From Cytidiella melzeri (taxonomy: Eukaryota; Basidiomycota; Agaricomycetes; Polyporales; Irpicaceae), in assembly GCA_022592445.1 (NCBI GenBank), contig JABYQR010000301.1, forward strand, positions 1-55,273: a stretch of DNA of 55,273 bases, given 5' to 3'. Within the stretch, counting starts at the first letter, position 1. Every line of letters begins with the position of its first letter. Position numbers and translations under genes: made by a program. This document shows positions 1-11,045 of this stretch, in pieces. The notes below the pieces were generated by a model. It made no database searches. It was not told where the DNA came from and saw only the letters and a program-made list of their open reading frames with translations.

Positions 1-1030
1 CCGCTACCCTCTACCGCTTGCCACCGACATCATCAACAAGCTCAAAGGGTGCAAAGATCCTCACAAAATTCGATGTTCATTGGGGATATCACAATGTCCG
101 AATCAAAGAAGGAGACGAGTACAAAGCGGCGTTTGTTACCAACCGAGGACTCTTCGAACCTAAGGTCATGTTCTTCGGTCTCATGAACTCACCCGCTACC
201 TTTTAAGCTCTGATGGACAACATCTTCGCCAACCTCGTCGCCGAGGGCAAGGTGGCTGTCTATCTAGATGACATCTTAATCTGGAGCAACAACCTGACAG
301 AGCATCGCAAGGTTGTACATGAAGTCCTCAAGCGACTTCAACAGCACGACCTCTACCTTCGGCCGGAAAAGTGCGAGTTTGAGAAATCTGAGATGAGTAC
401 CTCGGGTTGATCATTCGCGCCGGGAAGTAGCTATGGACCCTGTCAAAGTCCAAGCAGTTTCTACGTGGCCTACACCCAAGAACCTCAAAGAAGTTAGAGG
501 GTTCATAGGGTTTGCCAATTTCTACCGCCGCTTCATTCAGGACTTCTCAAAGCACGCACGGCCTTTACACGACCTGACTAAGAAGGACGTACCGTTGTCT
601 GGGGTCCAGCCAGCAGACTGCCTTCACGTTGCTAAAGAAGGCCTTTACTACTAAGCCTATCTTGGCAGTCTGGGACCCTGAACTCCCTACACGTCTAGAA
701 GTCGATGCTTCGGGCTATGCGACCGGTGGAATCATCTCCCAGAAATCAAAGGAAGATGGATTCTACCACCCTATTGCCTACCGGTCCGCATCTATACTGA
801 AGCCGAGTAACAAAATCTTGATCGGGAGAGCCATCACCGAGGCTCTCAAAGATTGGCGCCACTACCTTGAGGGGCTCAAGGAACGTTTGAGATCTGGACA
901 GATCACGCGAACCTGCAGTACTGGAAAACTGCGCAACACCTCACTCAATGTCAAGCACGTTGGTCATTACTTTTGGCTGACTTCGACTTTGTGTTGGTCA
1001 CAAGCCTGGCAGTACCATGATACACGCTGA
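1..1030 (+). pseudogene. pol: Ty3-A reverse transcriptase and RNase H (broken)
   Basis: Reverse transcriptase would copy the element RNA into cDNA and RNase H would remove the RNA. Visible RT motifs are [17 protein letters not shown] (from about 66), [18 protein letters not shown] (to 202) and the catalytic YLDDILIWS box (about 261-287). The frame has an in-frame TAA at 203-205 where relatives read Gln (CAA), consistent with a C-to-T change. It slips near 385-430 and again near 600-650. The RNase H part starts at EVDASGYATGG (about 699) and keeps DWRHYLEG (about 850). The catalytic YLDD box is intact although the gene is dead. Confidence 0.9.
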
Positions 1031-1199
1031 TCCCCTCTCCGTCTTCACTCCACGCTGTCACGGACAAAGAAGCAACAAGGATCAGGTGGTATGAAACCGG
1101 AACACTTCCGGATCCTTGCTACCAGTGCACTTGCTACTCCTCTCCGCTCAATCAAAGATCCAGAATGCGCGCAGCAAGAACAGAAGTTGCACAAGCTCT

Positions 1200-2430
1200 A
1201 GCTACCCTTTGAAAGAAGGGTCCTTGCAAACTTGTCGGCGGTTTACTCGAATGGGAAGAGAGTGACGGGCTCATTTATTACAAGGGAAAACTCTACATCC
1301 CTAACAACAAAGAGCTCCGTCACAAAATCGTCAAATCTTGCCATGACACACCCACGGCTGTTCATCCGGGCAAACACGGCACCATAGAGCTAGTCTCACA
1401 ACACTATTGGTGGCCAAAGATGAATGCATTTGTCGAGACTTACGTACTAGGTTGTGATTGCTGCCAACGCTACAAGTCAGCTCCACACCCTAAAGCAGTA
1501 CTACAGCCTCAAGAAACTTCGACCGGACCTTGGGAACACGTCGGAGTAGATCTCATCACTCAACTGCCACTGTCTAAGGGTTTTGATTCAATTGCGGTCT
1601 ACGTCAACCATTACTCCGATCAAACGCACATCATCCCTATGACCACTAAGGTTAACGCTGAGGGGATTGCCAATCTACATTACAAAGAAGTATTCCGACT
1701 TCATGGCATTCCAAGAAGGTGTTCTCTGACCGAGGACCCCAGTTTGCAGCGCGCTTCATGCATGCACTATATCACCTCCTGGGCATAGAGACTGGTTTTA
1801 CAACCGCCTATCATCCGCAAGGAAATGGCAAAGTTGAACGCAAAAACCAGGATATCGAACAGTATTTGCATCTATTCTGTCAGCAACGACAAGACAACTG
1901 GGTCGATCATCTACCGGCGGCTGAGTTTGCACTCAACTCGCGAGTACATGCGGGTAATTCACAAACACCATTTGAGGTCATCTACGGATATTGCCCTGAC
2001 TTCACCATACCAGTCAGCAAGCAAAGCAATATCCCGTCGCTCAATGAGCGCCTTGACAATATGGCTTGAGTACGCAAAGAAACCGAAGCAGCTCTTTGTC
2101 TAAGCAAAGAAAAGATGAAGCAACTCTACAAATCTGAGAAGCAATCTCCACGTGTCTTCCAGGTGGGCAACTTGGTCTGGCTGAACGCTAAGAATGTCCA
2201 GATCCACCAGGCTACCCCTAAACCTGGTCCTCGAGAACTCGGCCCATACAAAGTCATTGAACGTATCGGCGATCTTGACTACAAGCTCAATCTACCCAGC
2301 TATCTCCAAATCCACCCCATCTTCCACATCAACCGTCTAAGTCCCTGGCACGACAACGGCAAAGACGTACCTCCACCTCCTGATCCTATTGTCATAGAAG
2401 GAGAAGAGCAGTACGTCGTCAAAAACTGCT
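1200..2430 (+). pseudogene. int: Ty3-A integrase (broken)
   Basis: Integrase would insert the cDNA into the host genome. Seen in order: an upstream linker with GLIYYKGKLYIP, an HHCC zinc-binding region (HPGKHGTIELV, then YVLGCDCCQRYK near 1440-1475), the catalytic core with VDLITQLPL (1544), a DRGPQFAARF block (1727) and GNGKVERKNQDIEQYL (about 1821). These carry the D, D and E of the DDE triad. A frameshift near 1715-1725 separates the first D from the other two. The C-terminal region has the GPY-like segment RELGPYKVIERIG (about 2231). Several breaks show it is inactive. Confidence 0.88.
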
Positions 2431-2747
2431 AGACAGCAGGCTACACAGACGATGGAAGAAACTGCAATTCCTAGTCAAATGGGAAGGGTATTCAGACGTA
2501 CACAATAGCTGGGAACCAGTTGAAAACCTCAAGAATAGTCAAGAAGCAATTGACGACTTCTACAAAGCAAACCCCGGAGCGCCCTGGGTCATCAAAGCTT
2601 CACTCTTCGCGGATCTCTGCTCGCACTTTCGGGAATTCAATACCCAGACCGACCCTGCTTTCCTTCGCACGATCTATCCATCTACATACGATCTTAGCTG
2701 GGATGAAGGCAAACACATCGGTCTGGATATCTCAAGAACATCACACT
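2395..2747 (+). pseudogene. Ty3-A chromodomain tail (frameshifted)
   Basis: After the integrase, reading across a small frame change near 2420-2430, the sequence encodes a chromodomain: KLQFLVKWEGYS, then NSWEPVENL and IDDFYKANPG. The aromatic and WEP positions of the fold are present. Chromodomains of chromoviruses bind methylated histone tails and steer integration towards heterochromatin. The open frame then continues to about 2747. The region up to the LTR (2748-2912) is non-coding and ends in the polypurine tract. Confidence 0.8.
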
Positions 2748-3430
2748 GACGGGTAACGTCGAGTCAACGACACCAGAAGGGGAGAAACTTCCTAGCATCC
2801 TTCTGACTAGACAGTCGGGGCAATTCTGCTGAATCCCTGTAGACGGGTAGAACCTCTATCACCACAGCACAGTGATGCTTCGCGAGGACACTTGATTTTA
2901 TGAGGGGGGTAATGTCATGGATGGCCCCACTAGCCGTTATTTTTCGCAGTTTACCTCTAGTTTATAGCTTGAAACCTAGCTTGAAACCTAGCTTGAAACC
3001 CAGTTGCAACCTAGCTTGCAACCCTTTCTGCACACGTCTATCAAGTGCCCGTATCACGTGGCTTAGACGCTCCACACGGTTACATTACTTGCTACTACGT
3101 CACACTGGCATGTGACTTAGCTTAAGTAAGACCACATGGCTACAACCACATGGCTCAGCCCATAGCTAGGGTTTGATGTCATAGATGACGTCCACATGGA
3201 CTCCTTTTGTTCTTTCCTTATTGTTATCTTTATGGAAGGATGTTCTCACAGGTGTGGGAATGGAATACAATAGTTGGTCTCCTTTTAGATAGATTCTCTC
3301 ACGGGTAAAGTTCTTGGTAAGGTCTAGACAATAGCTATTGTTCTCCTTTATGTAGTTCTTTTGTTCTTTGTTCACACGGCTTCTTGCAAAGCCTGCCCTC
3401 AACATGGTCTGTGCGCAGGTCCCTGAAGTC

Positions 3431-3475
3431 TATATAAGATGCTGCATGTATTCCCCTAGCCCCCCATCTCAACCT
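3431..3475 (+). promoter_or_regulatory. Ty3-A LTR core promoter and predicted RNA start / self-primer
   Basis: TATATAAG at 3431-3438 is followed 35 nt later by ATCTCAACCT (3466-3475). The distance and the wording match the self-primers of Ty3-B and Ty3-E. The primer-binding site predicted for this family is therefore TT followed by AGGTTGAGAT after the 5' LTR, which is not in the window. Confidence 0.6.
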
Positions 3476-3562
3476 CTTGGTCTTTACTGGGCTAGGTAAG
3501 CAACCCCCTCTTGTACTACATAGCTGGTAGTAACAATACTAACTTGGTCTTTACTGGGCTAG
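3476..3562 (+). other. Ty3-A LTR intron-like segment with duplicated leader
   Basis: The 20-nt segment starting CTTGGTCTTT at 3476-3495 is repeated exactly at 3543-3562. The first copy is followed at once by GTAAGC, a good splice donor; the second ends in TAG, giving a 67-nt GT-AG intron (3496-3562) with ATACTAAC as a likely branch site. The first copy begins immediately after the predicted self-primer. The same layout is seen in Ty3-B and Ty3-E. Confidence 0.65.
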
Positions 3563-3750
3563 ACATCTGCAAAAGGTTTATAGCTGGTGAGAGTATTGAG
3601 CTTCACGCCTACCACTACCACTTCGTTTTCATCCACTTTGTGTCCCTGTTTGTCACGTCGAGCCTTGTCTCCGTGTCAACCACCTCCTCGTCGTCATCCA
3701 CAGTGTGTCCCTGTTTGTCACGTTGAGCCCCGTCTCCGTGTCACCAGACA

Positions 3751-4272
3751 TTGCGATTGACCCATATATCGATCCTCATGGTATTCCCACTTCAAAAGTG
3801 ACCACAGGGAGGCATACCAAAGACAACACTGTGTTGTACTTTGAAAGTATGAGGCTTGACGCACAATTGTAAGTACAGAACATTGTTTGACAGATGATAA
3901 CTTACACAATATGACAGGAAGTATGTTTACAATCCATGCAGGCCCGCCACCATCAGAGTCGGACATATTGTTGAAGTTCAAGCATCGTTCTGCAGTGTAC
4001 CAACATCCAAGGGAAGATTCGTCATGCTCATGCAGTTGAGGTCAGTGTGTATTCTCGATACAAGTGTAGTTCAGGTTAGTACTCCATAGGTCCAAGAACG
4101 GCTGTGTTTACATAATCATACAGGATGTCAACAACCAGGTGTTTCACTCCTTGGTCAAGCAGCCGACCTCTCCGCTCAAAAAAATCAAACGTACAATGGG
4201 TTATGACACACAGCCATATGACACAGATCACCCTGTAGCTGAAATGAAGAGACTAATAATCAATGCAGAGGA
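3751..4272 (+). pseudogene. 3' fragment of an unknown multi-exon gene
   Basis: I do not recognise the family. Right after the Ty3-A LTR a frame reads AIDPYIDPHGIPTSKV and stops making sense at GTAAGT (about 3869). It resumes after ACAG near 3918 with KYVYNPCRPATIRVGHIVEV and FVMLMQLRSVCIL. A second intron runs from GTTAGT (about 4075) to ATACAG (about 4122), and the last exon reads DVNNQVFHSLVKQP to INAEDDMV with a stop near 4266. The two short introns with clean borders indicate a real eukaryotic gene whose 5' part was lost when Ty3-A inserted or by deletion. Function unknown. Confidence 0.5.
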
Positions 4273-4375
4273 CGATATGGTATAGAAGTAACATTGCTGG
4301 GTTGCAGTATAAGCAAAGTACAAATTATTGTCTGGCTGCGCAATGACCGTAGGGTATGAAAAGGAGTAAAAAAAA

Positions 4376-5310
4376 TTAAGAAGTGTAGCATCTCTTTTTG
4401 GACATGCGTGAAAACTTGCACAACGTGTGCTCTGCAGTTATAGGGTTCCACTGCATTCGCTGCAATTGATCCTCTGACAGCTGACTGCGCATGTCCTCAT
4501 AAAACTTCACAAAAGCAGATTGCACGGCAAACCTGCCTGCCCCTTTGGCTGTATACCCCAACAATATAAGGCCTGCCACCCCCCCTTTAGCTAGTGACAC
4601 CACCAACCTACCCACAACATCAGGCGTAGGACTGTCAACTACTCCTGCAGCATGCATGTTGGCCAGAAGCATATACTCTGACAAATCTCCTGCACCCTCG
4701 AGCAAGTGCTTTTTGCCTTCTCCTAGTCCGAGCTTGTACTGGTGAATATTGCGCATTGCGTCGGCAAAGTTGCGCAAAGGTGGCCATGCAATGTCATTAG
4801 AGTTGGCAACTTCCCAGTAGTCGGTGTACCGGTTTCAAGTATGACTGGAAATAGGTTGTGCCAATGCATGAAAATTACAGCAGAATTTGCTATCCTGAGG
4901 GTGTGTGGAAAACTTCTGAAACAATGCTTGCAGATAGTCGTTGGTCATTGGTGTATATACCGAAACACTAGAAGAGAAAATAGGCCAGCCCGAGTTTTGG
5001 CAAATGTCTGGTCAAGCAAGTTGTTCATAATAGAATGCAATGGCGCAGCCTCCCGCAAAGGTAGCAGGAAATCTGGTCTCTTGTACATGACTCCTTGTGC
5101 AGCAGAAACATCAGAGGGCGCAGTACGTCCGTTAGCAAGCGTTGTGGCCACAACGCATGCATCCTCCAGGAAGTCAATGATGCAGGAAAATGGAGCTCGC
5201 ACTGAGGAAGAGGTAGAAGGGATGGAAGATGTGGTAGTGGAACTGCCAGCAATTGCATTGGACGACTGCTCTGGAATGGAAAGGGCCGCAGTAGACGTGT
5301 TACAATTCCT
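4376..5310 (-). pseudogene. Unknown hypothetical protein, 5'-truncated and broken
   Basis: On the minus strand a protein-like frame starts inside the window of the 5307-5760 repeat and reads LEDACVVATTLANGR, VMYKRPDFLLPLREAAPLHS and MNNLLDQTFAKTRAG. After a break or intron near 4950 it continues NDYLQALFQKFS, then DYWEVANSNDIAWPPLRNF, NIHQYKLGLGEGKKHLLEGAG and FYEDMRSQLSEDQLQRM, ending near 4376. It is helical and without membrane segments. No domain is recognised. The repeat at its 5' side appears to have removed the start. It may be a decayed copy of a multi-copy host gene. Confidence 0.45.
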
Positions 5311-6955
5311 GAAGAATGAAGAAGAATAGTTCCAGTGTGCTCCAGCACATTGATGCCTTTTCAGATGTGACCTTTTTGTCCCCCAAAGTGTGGGAATTTG
5401 ATGGCAGAATACAGACAGTAACAGTGTCAATAACAAAACAATGAATCCAGCTGATAGCATCACACTGGCTTTGTTATCAACCCTTTATAACCTGGCATCA
5501 GATAACTTTTGCAATCAATATGCAGTTTTTGATTTTTACAGACTGAATATGGGTACAAATCCGCACCTATAGTATTCATTGGATAGCCCTATCATTTGGC
5601 AACATCCTGGTACAAACATCCTGTCAATTGAAGTGAAATTGAGCAAGTTATGGCCAGTCTACTGAAAAAAGTCATCCAGACTCAGATTCAAAGTCCACTC
5701 CCGCTGGAAAATGATGTCAAATTCTGGTCAGGTTGATGTGCAGCAATATACAGACATTGCTTGCTCTCTGGCCAAGGAATACAATAAAAAGACATGCCAC
5801 ACATAGTGTTGGCTCTGAGCAAGAATTACCAGTACTTTGGAAGCTAAGTACAAATTCTCAACCCCTAAATTCTTGAACAATGTAAACCTGTGGCTGCATC
5901 AGCAGTGAGTGCTGCATCTAATTGTTCCACAAGTTTCACAACTATTAATTGCTCTCTAAGCAGGAATTAACATCAGAACATAGCCTGTGGCAGTTCCAAT
6001 GCAGCTGAAGCAGTTCAGACATCAACAAAATGTGGTTTCATCAGCATAAAGCACTGCCTTTGATTCTTCCATACAGTTTCACAACCACCAGTTGCTCCAT
6101 AAGCAGGAGTTACAATCAGAACACAGCCTGTTACAGCTCTGATGGGGGTGAGGCAGTGCAGACATCAACAGGACACATGTAACATGTTCTACCAATTGAT
6201 CTAATGAGACACCCTACAGCCCTTCATTCTTGAAGCAAGTAATTTTTCAGAATCAGCAGTGGAAACTGCACAAGATTAATGACAAGATAGATGAAGCCCC
6301 TTGCTACCATTAGTGACTGCCTTCATCAATGTATGGCTCCTTTTCCTGGAACCAAACTTATCAATTGTAGTACAGTCACTTTATCCCAGATCAAGTTGCC
6401 TATCAACGGTGCTACCAATAGAAAATGCCCGTAACACAGTCAATATTCATGACCAGATGGCTTGGTAAGATCCTTACCAGGAACACAGTTGTTGTTTTTG
6501 GTTACAAAGTCACAGCTGCAATCAACTATTCCATGCTATATGATTTATTCATTTTGCTATCAATAACATAATCACTTGTAACCCTGCTCCTGCAGGTTAC
6601 CAAATTGTATCTGAATTATTCAACATAGTTAAACACCATTAAGAAGAAGATGCATGTCAAACAATCTTTATCTCCATGCTCCACTCCACAAACTTGTTTG
6701 AATTTTGTGCTCACAGCCATTGTTGCACTTCAAACAATACAGCACAGTCCCTCTTCTTTCATGAATGATTGTGTGCTCCAGTGAAGACAAACCACCAACT
6801 TACTAAACATTACTCATTGAAGAAGCTATTCCCAACAAAATACTTGTTCAGGCTGCTTCCAGCACCAAGTTTACTCACAAATTTGGCTCAAAAAGTAATA
6901 TTTCATTCAATCTTCAGGAATTGTACTTGCCGCTTGCCGGCCTTGCTAACGCTAG
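5307..6955 (+). mobile_element. Composite repeat, Helitron-like copy 1
   Basis: This block consists of a left arm (5307-5760), one to two satellite monomers (about 5880-6180) and a right arm (6180-6955). The same order, with an expanded satellite, recurs at 13848-16807. The right arm ends GCTAACGCTAG at 6945-6955 followed by T, and sequence beyond that T differs between copies. CTAG|T is the 3' signature of Helitrons, and a GC-rich GCCG/CGGC inverted repeat lies just upstream. The left terminus does not show a certain TC start. It encodes nothing I recognise, so it would be non-autonomous. Confidence 0.55.
5880..6180 (+). repeat. 143-bp satellite, two monomers
   Basis: The segment matches the large array at 14440-16010 (hallmarks CACAGCCTGT and GAGGCAGT). 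Only about two monomers are present here, which may reflect the ancestral internal content of the composite repeat. Confidence 0.75.
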
Positions 6956-7565
6956 TCATTAGGTCGAGTACGCGCACTCTGATAGGTACATCAGAGCCGG
7001 CGCTCACAAGCACCCTGCGTACAGAAGTTCCTCGTGAGGACTTCTTGACACCGGCCGTCGTCTCACTTCTTCGACAGCACATTCATTGTTGTACACTCTA
7101 GACTACTCAGAGGTGTAAAGCCAGGATCAAAGAGCACGCTGTGGCATGACCGGACGTTCTAAGATGTAACGATGCTGCGTCTGAAGCTTTGTGAAAGTAC
7201 AGATACCCTGTATATCGACAAGTACTGATCAGTGTCTGACATCAACACGACGTCGGTGAGAGTTGTGTACCTCCCTAAATCTCATTGCTGCCCTCTTCAC
7301 TGAGCACCATCTTGACACCCATAGCCTTCATTTTCCTACTCAACACGTACATTGCAGTGCTCACGCGAACAGTTGTCACGTTGTACGTCTCCAGATGGTA
7401 GATGACATCATTCGCCTTGCCTTTTTGCTTTCATCACTCCTGTCTCACTATCATTTTTTGCCGTCCTTGCCGCTTCCGCTTGAAATGTTTCGTTTGCAGA
7501 GACTTCCCTCATATATACAAAACATTCCTACTCCCTACCCCTAATGCAATAGTATTACCTTTTGT
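6956..7565. other. No recognisable gene
   Basis: The sequence right of the CTAG terminus becomes GC-richer, with CpG-containing words such as ACGCGCACTC. It probably belongs to the 5' region of the BTB/POZ pseudogene downstream. I see no convincing coding frame or repeat. Confidence 0.4.
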
Positions 7566-8190
7566 TTGCTAGTAGCTCAGTCAAACCTCTCCAACCGCTC
7601 TTTGAAGACCCATGAATCTGCTCCACTTGAGCATGAGGTCAAAACCCTGACACTTCTCCTGTCAGTTTCAGTGACTTGCCCTCGACCCACTCGGGAATCG
7701 AAGCTCACTGCAGAAAACGTTGCCGTCGAACACTTCTCTTCTCGTGCCTACAGTCCAGCAGTGACTAGCCTCACTATAGACACCCCGCCCTCTCTTCAAG
7801 CGGCACTGAGCTCCGTCAGTCGCATTCCAACTGCTTCTTCCAAGCGGAGGCACAGTCAATTCTACCTCACTGATACCTTAGTCATCGTTGAAGTAAGTTT
7901 TTGTGGCATAATGATTGAATGTGTTACTGAATCAATACAACTTCCAGGTAGATGGCTGTCTCTTCCGGATACACCGTTCTTTCCTTGAACGTGAATCGGC
8001 TCATTTTTGAGAAATATTCTATCAAGACTCCTCCCTCGGCACACACAACGAGAACGCGATCCGATTGTCAAATATCCGTATAAATGGAGTTTGAACGCCT
8101 GCTCCAGTTCTTGTACACCGGGTGAGCCTGTTGCCCCTCCAGTTTTCTGAATCACCCTCAAACCTCTCATGTCTAGAGTCCACTCACAAG
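7566..8190 (+). pseudogene. BTB/POZ domain protein, broken
   Basis: BTB/POZ proteins use this fold for dimerisation or as Cullin-3 adaptors. The domain begins RRHSQFYLTDTLVIVE (to 7892). A 55-nt intron follows (7893-7947, GTAAGT to TTCCAG), then VDGCLFRIHRSFLERESAHF. An in-frame TGA at 8008-8010 replaces the Arg expected before EIFYQD, and NAIRLSNIRINGV follows. A 1-nt frameshift near 8089-8092 is needed to read ERLLQFLYTG. A second 55-nt intron is at 8122-8176. The order matches the start of a fungal BTB domain. No in-frame ATG was found upstream, so the 5' end is uncertain. Sequence after 8177 is too decayed to read. Confidence 0.72.
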
Positions 8191-8399
8191 ATTGCTACGC
8201 TTGGGAGAATCGGCTAGACCTCCTAGCAGCAGCAGACGCACTCGAGTGTCTGAATATTTGGCAATGAGCCATACGCGAACTTTGCTGCAGTCAGCAGTCT
8301 ATGTACACTTACTTATCAAGAGGTTCATCATACCAGGGTACTCTTATTGCTCAAGATTCTCAGATAAACACATGACTAGGGGATTGTCTGGATATTTGA

Positions 8400-9723
8400 G
8401 ACAGGAGTTCCGAGAGTTAGCATTGCTAGATGAGCTTACAAGATTGCGTTTCAAAAGAAATTACCCAAGGGTGTAGGTGGTACAACACGGAGCCATCTAA
8501 TATCATCATATAGATATGCAAGAGGAAGTGACTATGTTCCTAGAACAATGCCTAGTCCATTACAATAGGATTTAATCAACACCTATGTTATTAGTGATCC
8601 ATTCCAAGAAGCAAAATGGCAAGTGCTCAGACAAAAAGAAAAGACTGACAAAACAATCTGCACCTAAACGTGAAACTAGCAAGAAAAAACTGTTAGAAGG
8701 CAATACTGATGCCAGACAATATATTCCTGTTCAGGGTACTGTACAGATCAATCAACTGAGTAGGCTAAAAGGTGTGCTATTCATAAACAGTGTAGACAGG
8801 AAGTAACTGAACGTCAGGAAAGTTCCACCCAGCCATGTAAACAGCAGAAAACAAATATCAATGACCGTATACCTGTACTCAATGGCCCTATGGGTTTTGT
8901 ATGGAATGGTCAAACATATAGCTGTGCATTTGATAGTCTGTTCACTATTATATTGAGCATTATGAGGTATACACCAGAAGAATGGTGTAAATTGACACCA
9001 ACAACAAATGAATATTTGAAAATATTTTGTGACATGTTTGAAGGTGTAGATCTTGACTCAGATGATATAGATAAAGCTTGAGACCATATACAGCTTGCAG
9101 TTCATTGTAAAGCTCCAAGTATGTTCTCAATCAGTACAACAGGCAATAATGTTAGAGAATTATATGAATTTCTACTCAAACCTGGTGTTAGCCATATTGT
9201 CAAAACTGTGTACTGCATTGTATGTCGAAATGAAAATTCTTCTAGCTTATTTTCCAACTCTCTAATGTGGCGATGTACAAAGTCTGCATGGAGAAATAAA
9301 GCAAAATGAGCAGGAACGTGTAATGCTCAAAGTATGTCTGCAAGGATGACAGCTCTATTGAGAACACAGTCTAGAAAGAAATGCAGTGACTGTCACAGCG
9401 TAATGGAGAATATATACAAAATTGATCATGCACCACCGTTCATTGCAATGTGTATAGAGGAAGATATGGTTGTCAGGTTCCAACATGTTATTAACGTTAG
9501 TGAATACAATTACAAACTGCGTGGCATCATTTACTATAGAGATAATCACTATGCATCTCGTATAATCAGTGATAACGGAGATCTGTGGTTTGACAATGGT
9601 ATAAGTACAGTTAGACATACTGAATATGATGGGAACATGAACAGTGTAAACTGCACCATGTTGGCAACAGCAAAACACAGTCGGACCAGTACTGTAGCAA
9701 TTTGCACATCTTGTGATGTTTAA
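8400..9723 (+). pseudogene. Ubiquitin-peptidase-like (UCH/USP fold) protein, two in-frame TGA
   Basis: From 8890 to 9723 there is one reading frame interrupted only by TGA at 9079-9081 and 9307-9309. It has a Cys box, GQTYSCAFDSLF (Cys near 8923), a Cys-X2-Cys element (CSDC, about 9382) and a His box, YYRDNHYASRI followed by GDLWFDNG (His near 9547). This is the arrangement of papain-fold ubiquitin hydrolases (peptidase C19-like); the assignment rests on motif shape only. Upstream sequence to about 8400 has basic fragments such as KNYPRV-like text and is decayed. The frame ends 110 bp before a Helitron-type 3' end (9890), so it may be Helitron cargo. Confidence 0.5.
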
Positions 9724-9837
9724 GATACCTGCACAATACTGACATCTAATTTATTAATATCTATGATATTGTGAGAAATGTATAACCTGCGTGATATTGA
9801 ATTCTGATTTATTGATATTTATGATATTGTGAGAAAT

Positions 9838-9890
9838 GTATCAAGTCTTCAGGAATTTTACTTGCCGCTTGCTGGCCCTGCTAACGCTAG
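9838..9890 (+). mobile_element. Helitron-like 3' terminus
   Basis: The segment ending GCTAACGCTAG (9880-9890) followed by T is the same terminus as at 6955 and 16807. Upstream sequence here is different (the peptidase-like pseudogene), so only the last about 50 bp are shared. That is typical of Helitron families, which conserve termini and exchange interiors. Confidence 0.6.
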
Positions 9891-9894
9891 TTGC

Positions 9895-10021
9895 ATCTGT
9901 TTGCAAGCTTTGGAGGAACAAGCCAGAACTTGCAGAGGAGTATAGTAGTTTCCCTCCGGAACATCGTGAGGCTCGTACTATTTGGTTACACAGCAAACTT
10001 CAAGAGCTTGAACGTAACTAG
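9895..10021 (+). pseudogene. C-terminal fragment of an unknown ORF
   Basis: Directly after the CTAG|T junction an open frame reads CKLWRNKPELAEEYSSF, PPEHREARTIWLHSK and ends at a stop near 10019. It faces the Harbinger transposase tail-to-tail. It could be the end of the second (Myb-like) ORF that PIF/Harbinger elements carry, but no diagnostic motif is visible. Confidence 0.3.
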
Positions 10022-10129
10022 GTGCCATTCGTTTAACATTTTCCTTCTCATCTGTACACATGCGTTTAATGAACTTTGCCTTCTAATTGTTTTCATAGTA
10101 ATTCTCTGCTGTTCAGATACCGTATAGTA

Positions 10130-11040
10130 TTACATTGATTCCCTAATTCCTTCTTGCAAGCTCATCCTGATAACTTTCCCACATTGCCTTTGCAATATCA
10201 TCCCGTCGCGCTTAGCTCGTGTTTGCTCGTTATTTCCTCCCTGTCCCTCTAATTGTACCTCTGCTTCTTCACCCCTTGCCTCCTCAAACATCCTTTGCCG
10301 TGCTGCATTGTTTTCATTTGCTATATCTTCATTGACTGAGTTGTTGAATGTTGTGTTGGGATTGTGAATCTGATTGAAGTTGAAAATTGCGGCAAATGCA
10401 AGCCAGATGCGAACTTGTGTGGGCAGATTGTACTCGCAGGCCTGTCCAAGAATAGGAAATTGTCGCTTGCATACGCCAAAGATACGCTCAATCACGTTAC
10501 GTGCTTGCGCGTGATGGAGATTGAATAGCTCTTTATAATTCTGAGGTCTAAATGATCGTGAGTGAATATAGTGCCAACCAATACTGAACACTGACCGTAG
10601 ATTGGCAGCTCCCCACTCCCGTAAGTGATAACAAACACCACGATCTGGTACTAAAAGAATGTTGCAAGAAGCGAATCCTGCATCCGCCAAGAAGTAGAAT
10701 CCTTCTGGAACTACAAAGGAAGATTCCCGAACATGCTCAAACAGAAAGCTATCTGCAGCGCTTCCTTCCCACCCAAGGAGAAGATAACAGAATATCATCT
10801 CAAATGTGCATGTGGCAATGAAGTTATGAGAGATATTCCCTTCTCGATCCCTGTACCATGCCTGTAGCGCTGCTGGTACAAACACATTAACGTGAATCCC
10901 ATCTATAGCACCTAATGCATGCTTGAAGAGTGGGTAGAACTTTAGATTATTGCATATAAAGGGAGAGATAGGAGTTGTGTCGTCCGGAAGTCGGATCACA
11001 GATTGTATGAACGTTGAATTTGTGACTGCATCAAGAACAG
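10130..11040 (-). pseudogene. PIF/Harbinger DDE transposase, 5'-truncated
   Basis: The enzyme would cut and paste its element. On the minus strand a long open frame ends at 10130. The DDE triad is visible: Asp in HALGAIDGIHV (residue 33 counting from 10999), Asp in FLADAGF (106) and Glu in RNVIERIFGVCKRQF (171). This matches the DDE_4/HARBI1 family. The frame stays open upstream of 10999 to about 11040 with no ATG, and is cut there at the junction with PIF1 helicase sequence. The N-terminal helix-turn-helix region is missing. Catalytic residues are intact, but with its start lost this copy is unlikely to be active. Confidence 0.88.
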
Positions 11041-11045
11041 CATTG

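Larger units (their letters stand above)
1..3750 (+). mobile_element. Ty3-A: 5'-truncated Ty3/gypsy chromovirus with 3' LTR
   Basis: The element enters the window inside reverse transcriptase and runs through RNase H, integrase and chromodomain to a 3' LTR that starts after a G-rich polypurine tract (TGAGGGGGGTAA, 2901-2912). The 5' half, including gag, protease and 5' LTR, lies outside the window. The domain order RT-RH-IN-chromodomain is that of chromoviruses. The coding part is broken by several frame changes and stops, so this copy cannot make a full polyprotein. Its nearest relative in the window is Ty3-B, judged by motif wording and by LTR architecture. Confidence 0.93.
2913..3750 (+). 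repeat. Ty3-A 3' LTR
   Basis: The LTR starts with TGTCATGG right after GGGGGGTAA. Its right edge is less certain: it ends with CA at 3743 or 3750, and I prefer 3750 (CAGACA) because the sister LTRs end in GACA. It contains a 12-bp tandem motif (TAGCTTGAAACC, 2966-3024) in U3, a TATA box at 3431, an intron-like segment at 3496-3562, and an imperfect duplication of about 43 bp (3640-3682 and 3705-3746). No target-site duplication can be checked because the 5' end is outside the window. Confidence 0.8.

Noticed and set aside
7262..7544. 93-codon frame upstream of the BTB gene
   Set aside because: His/Leu/Ser-rich text without motif or splice support; probably untranslated or promoter sequence.
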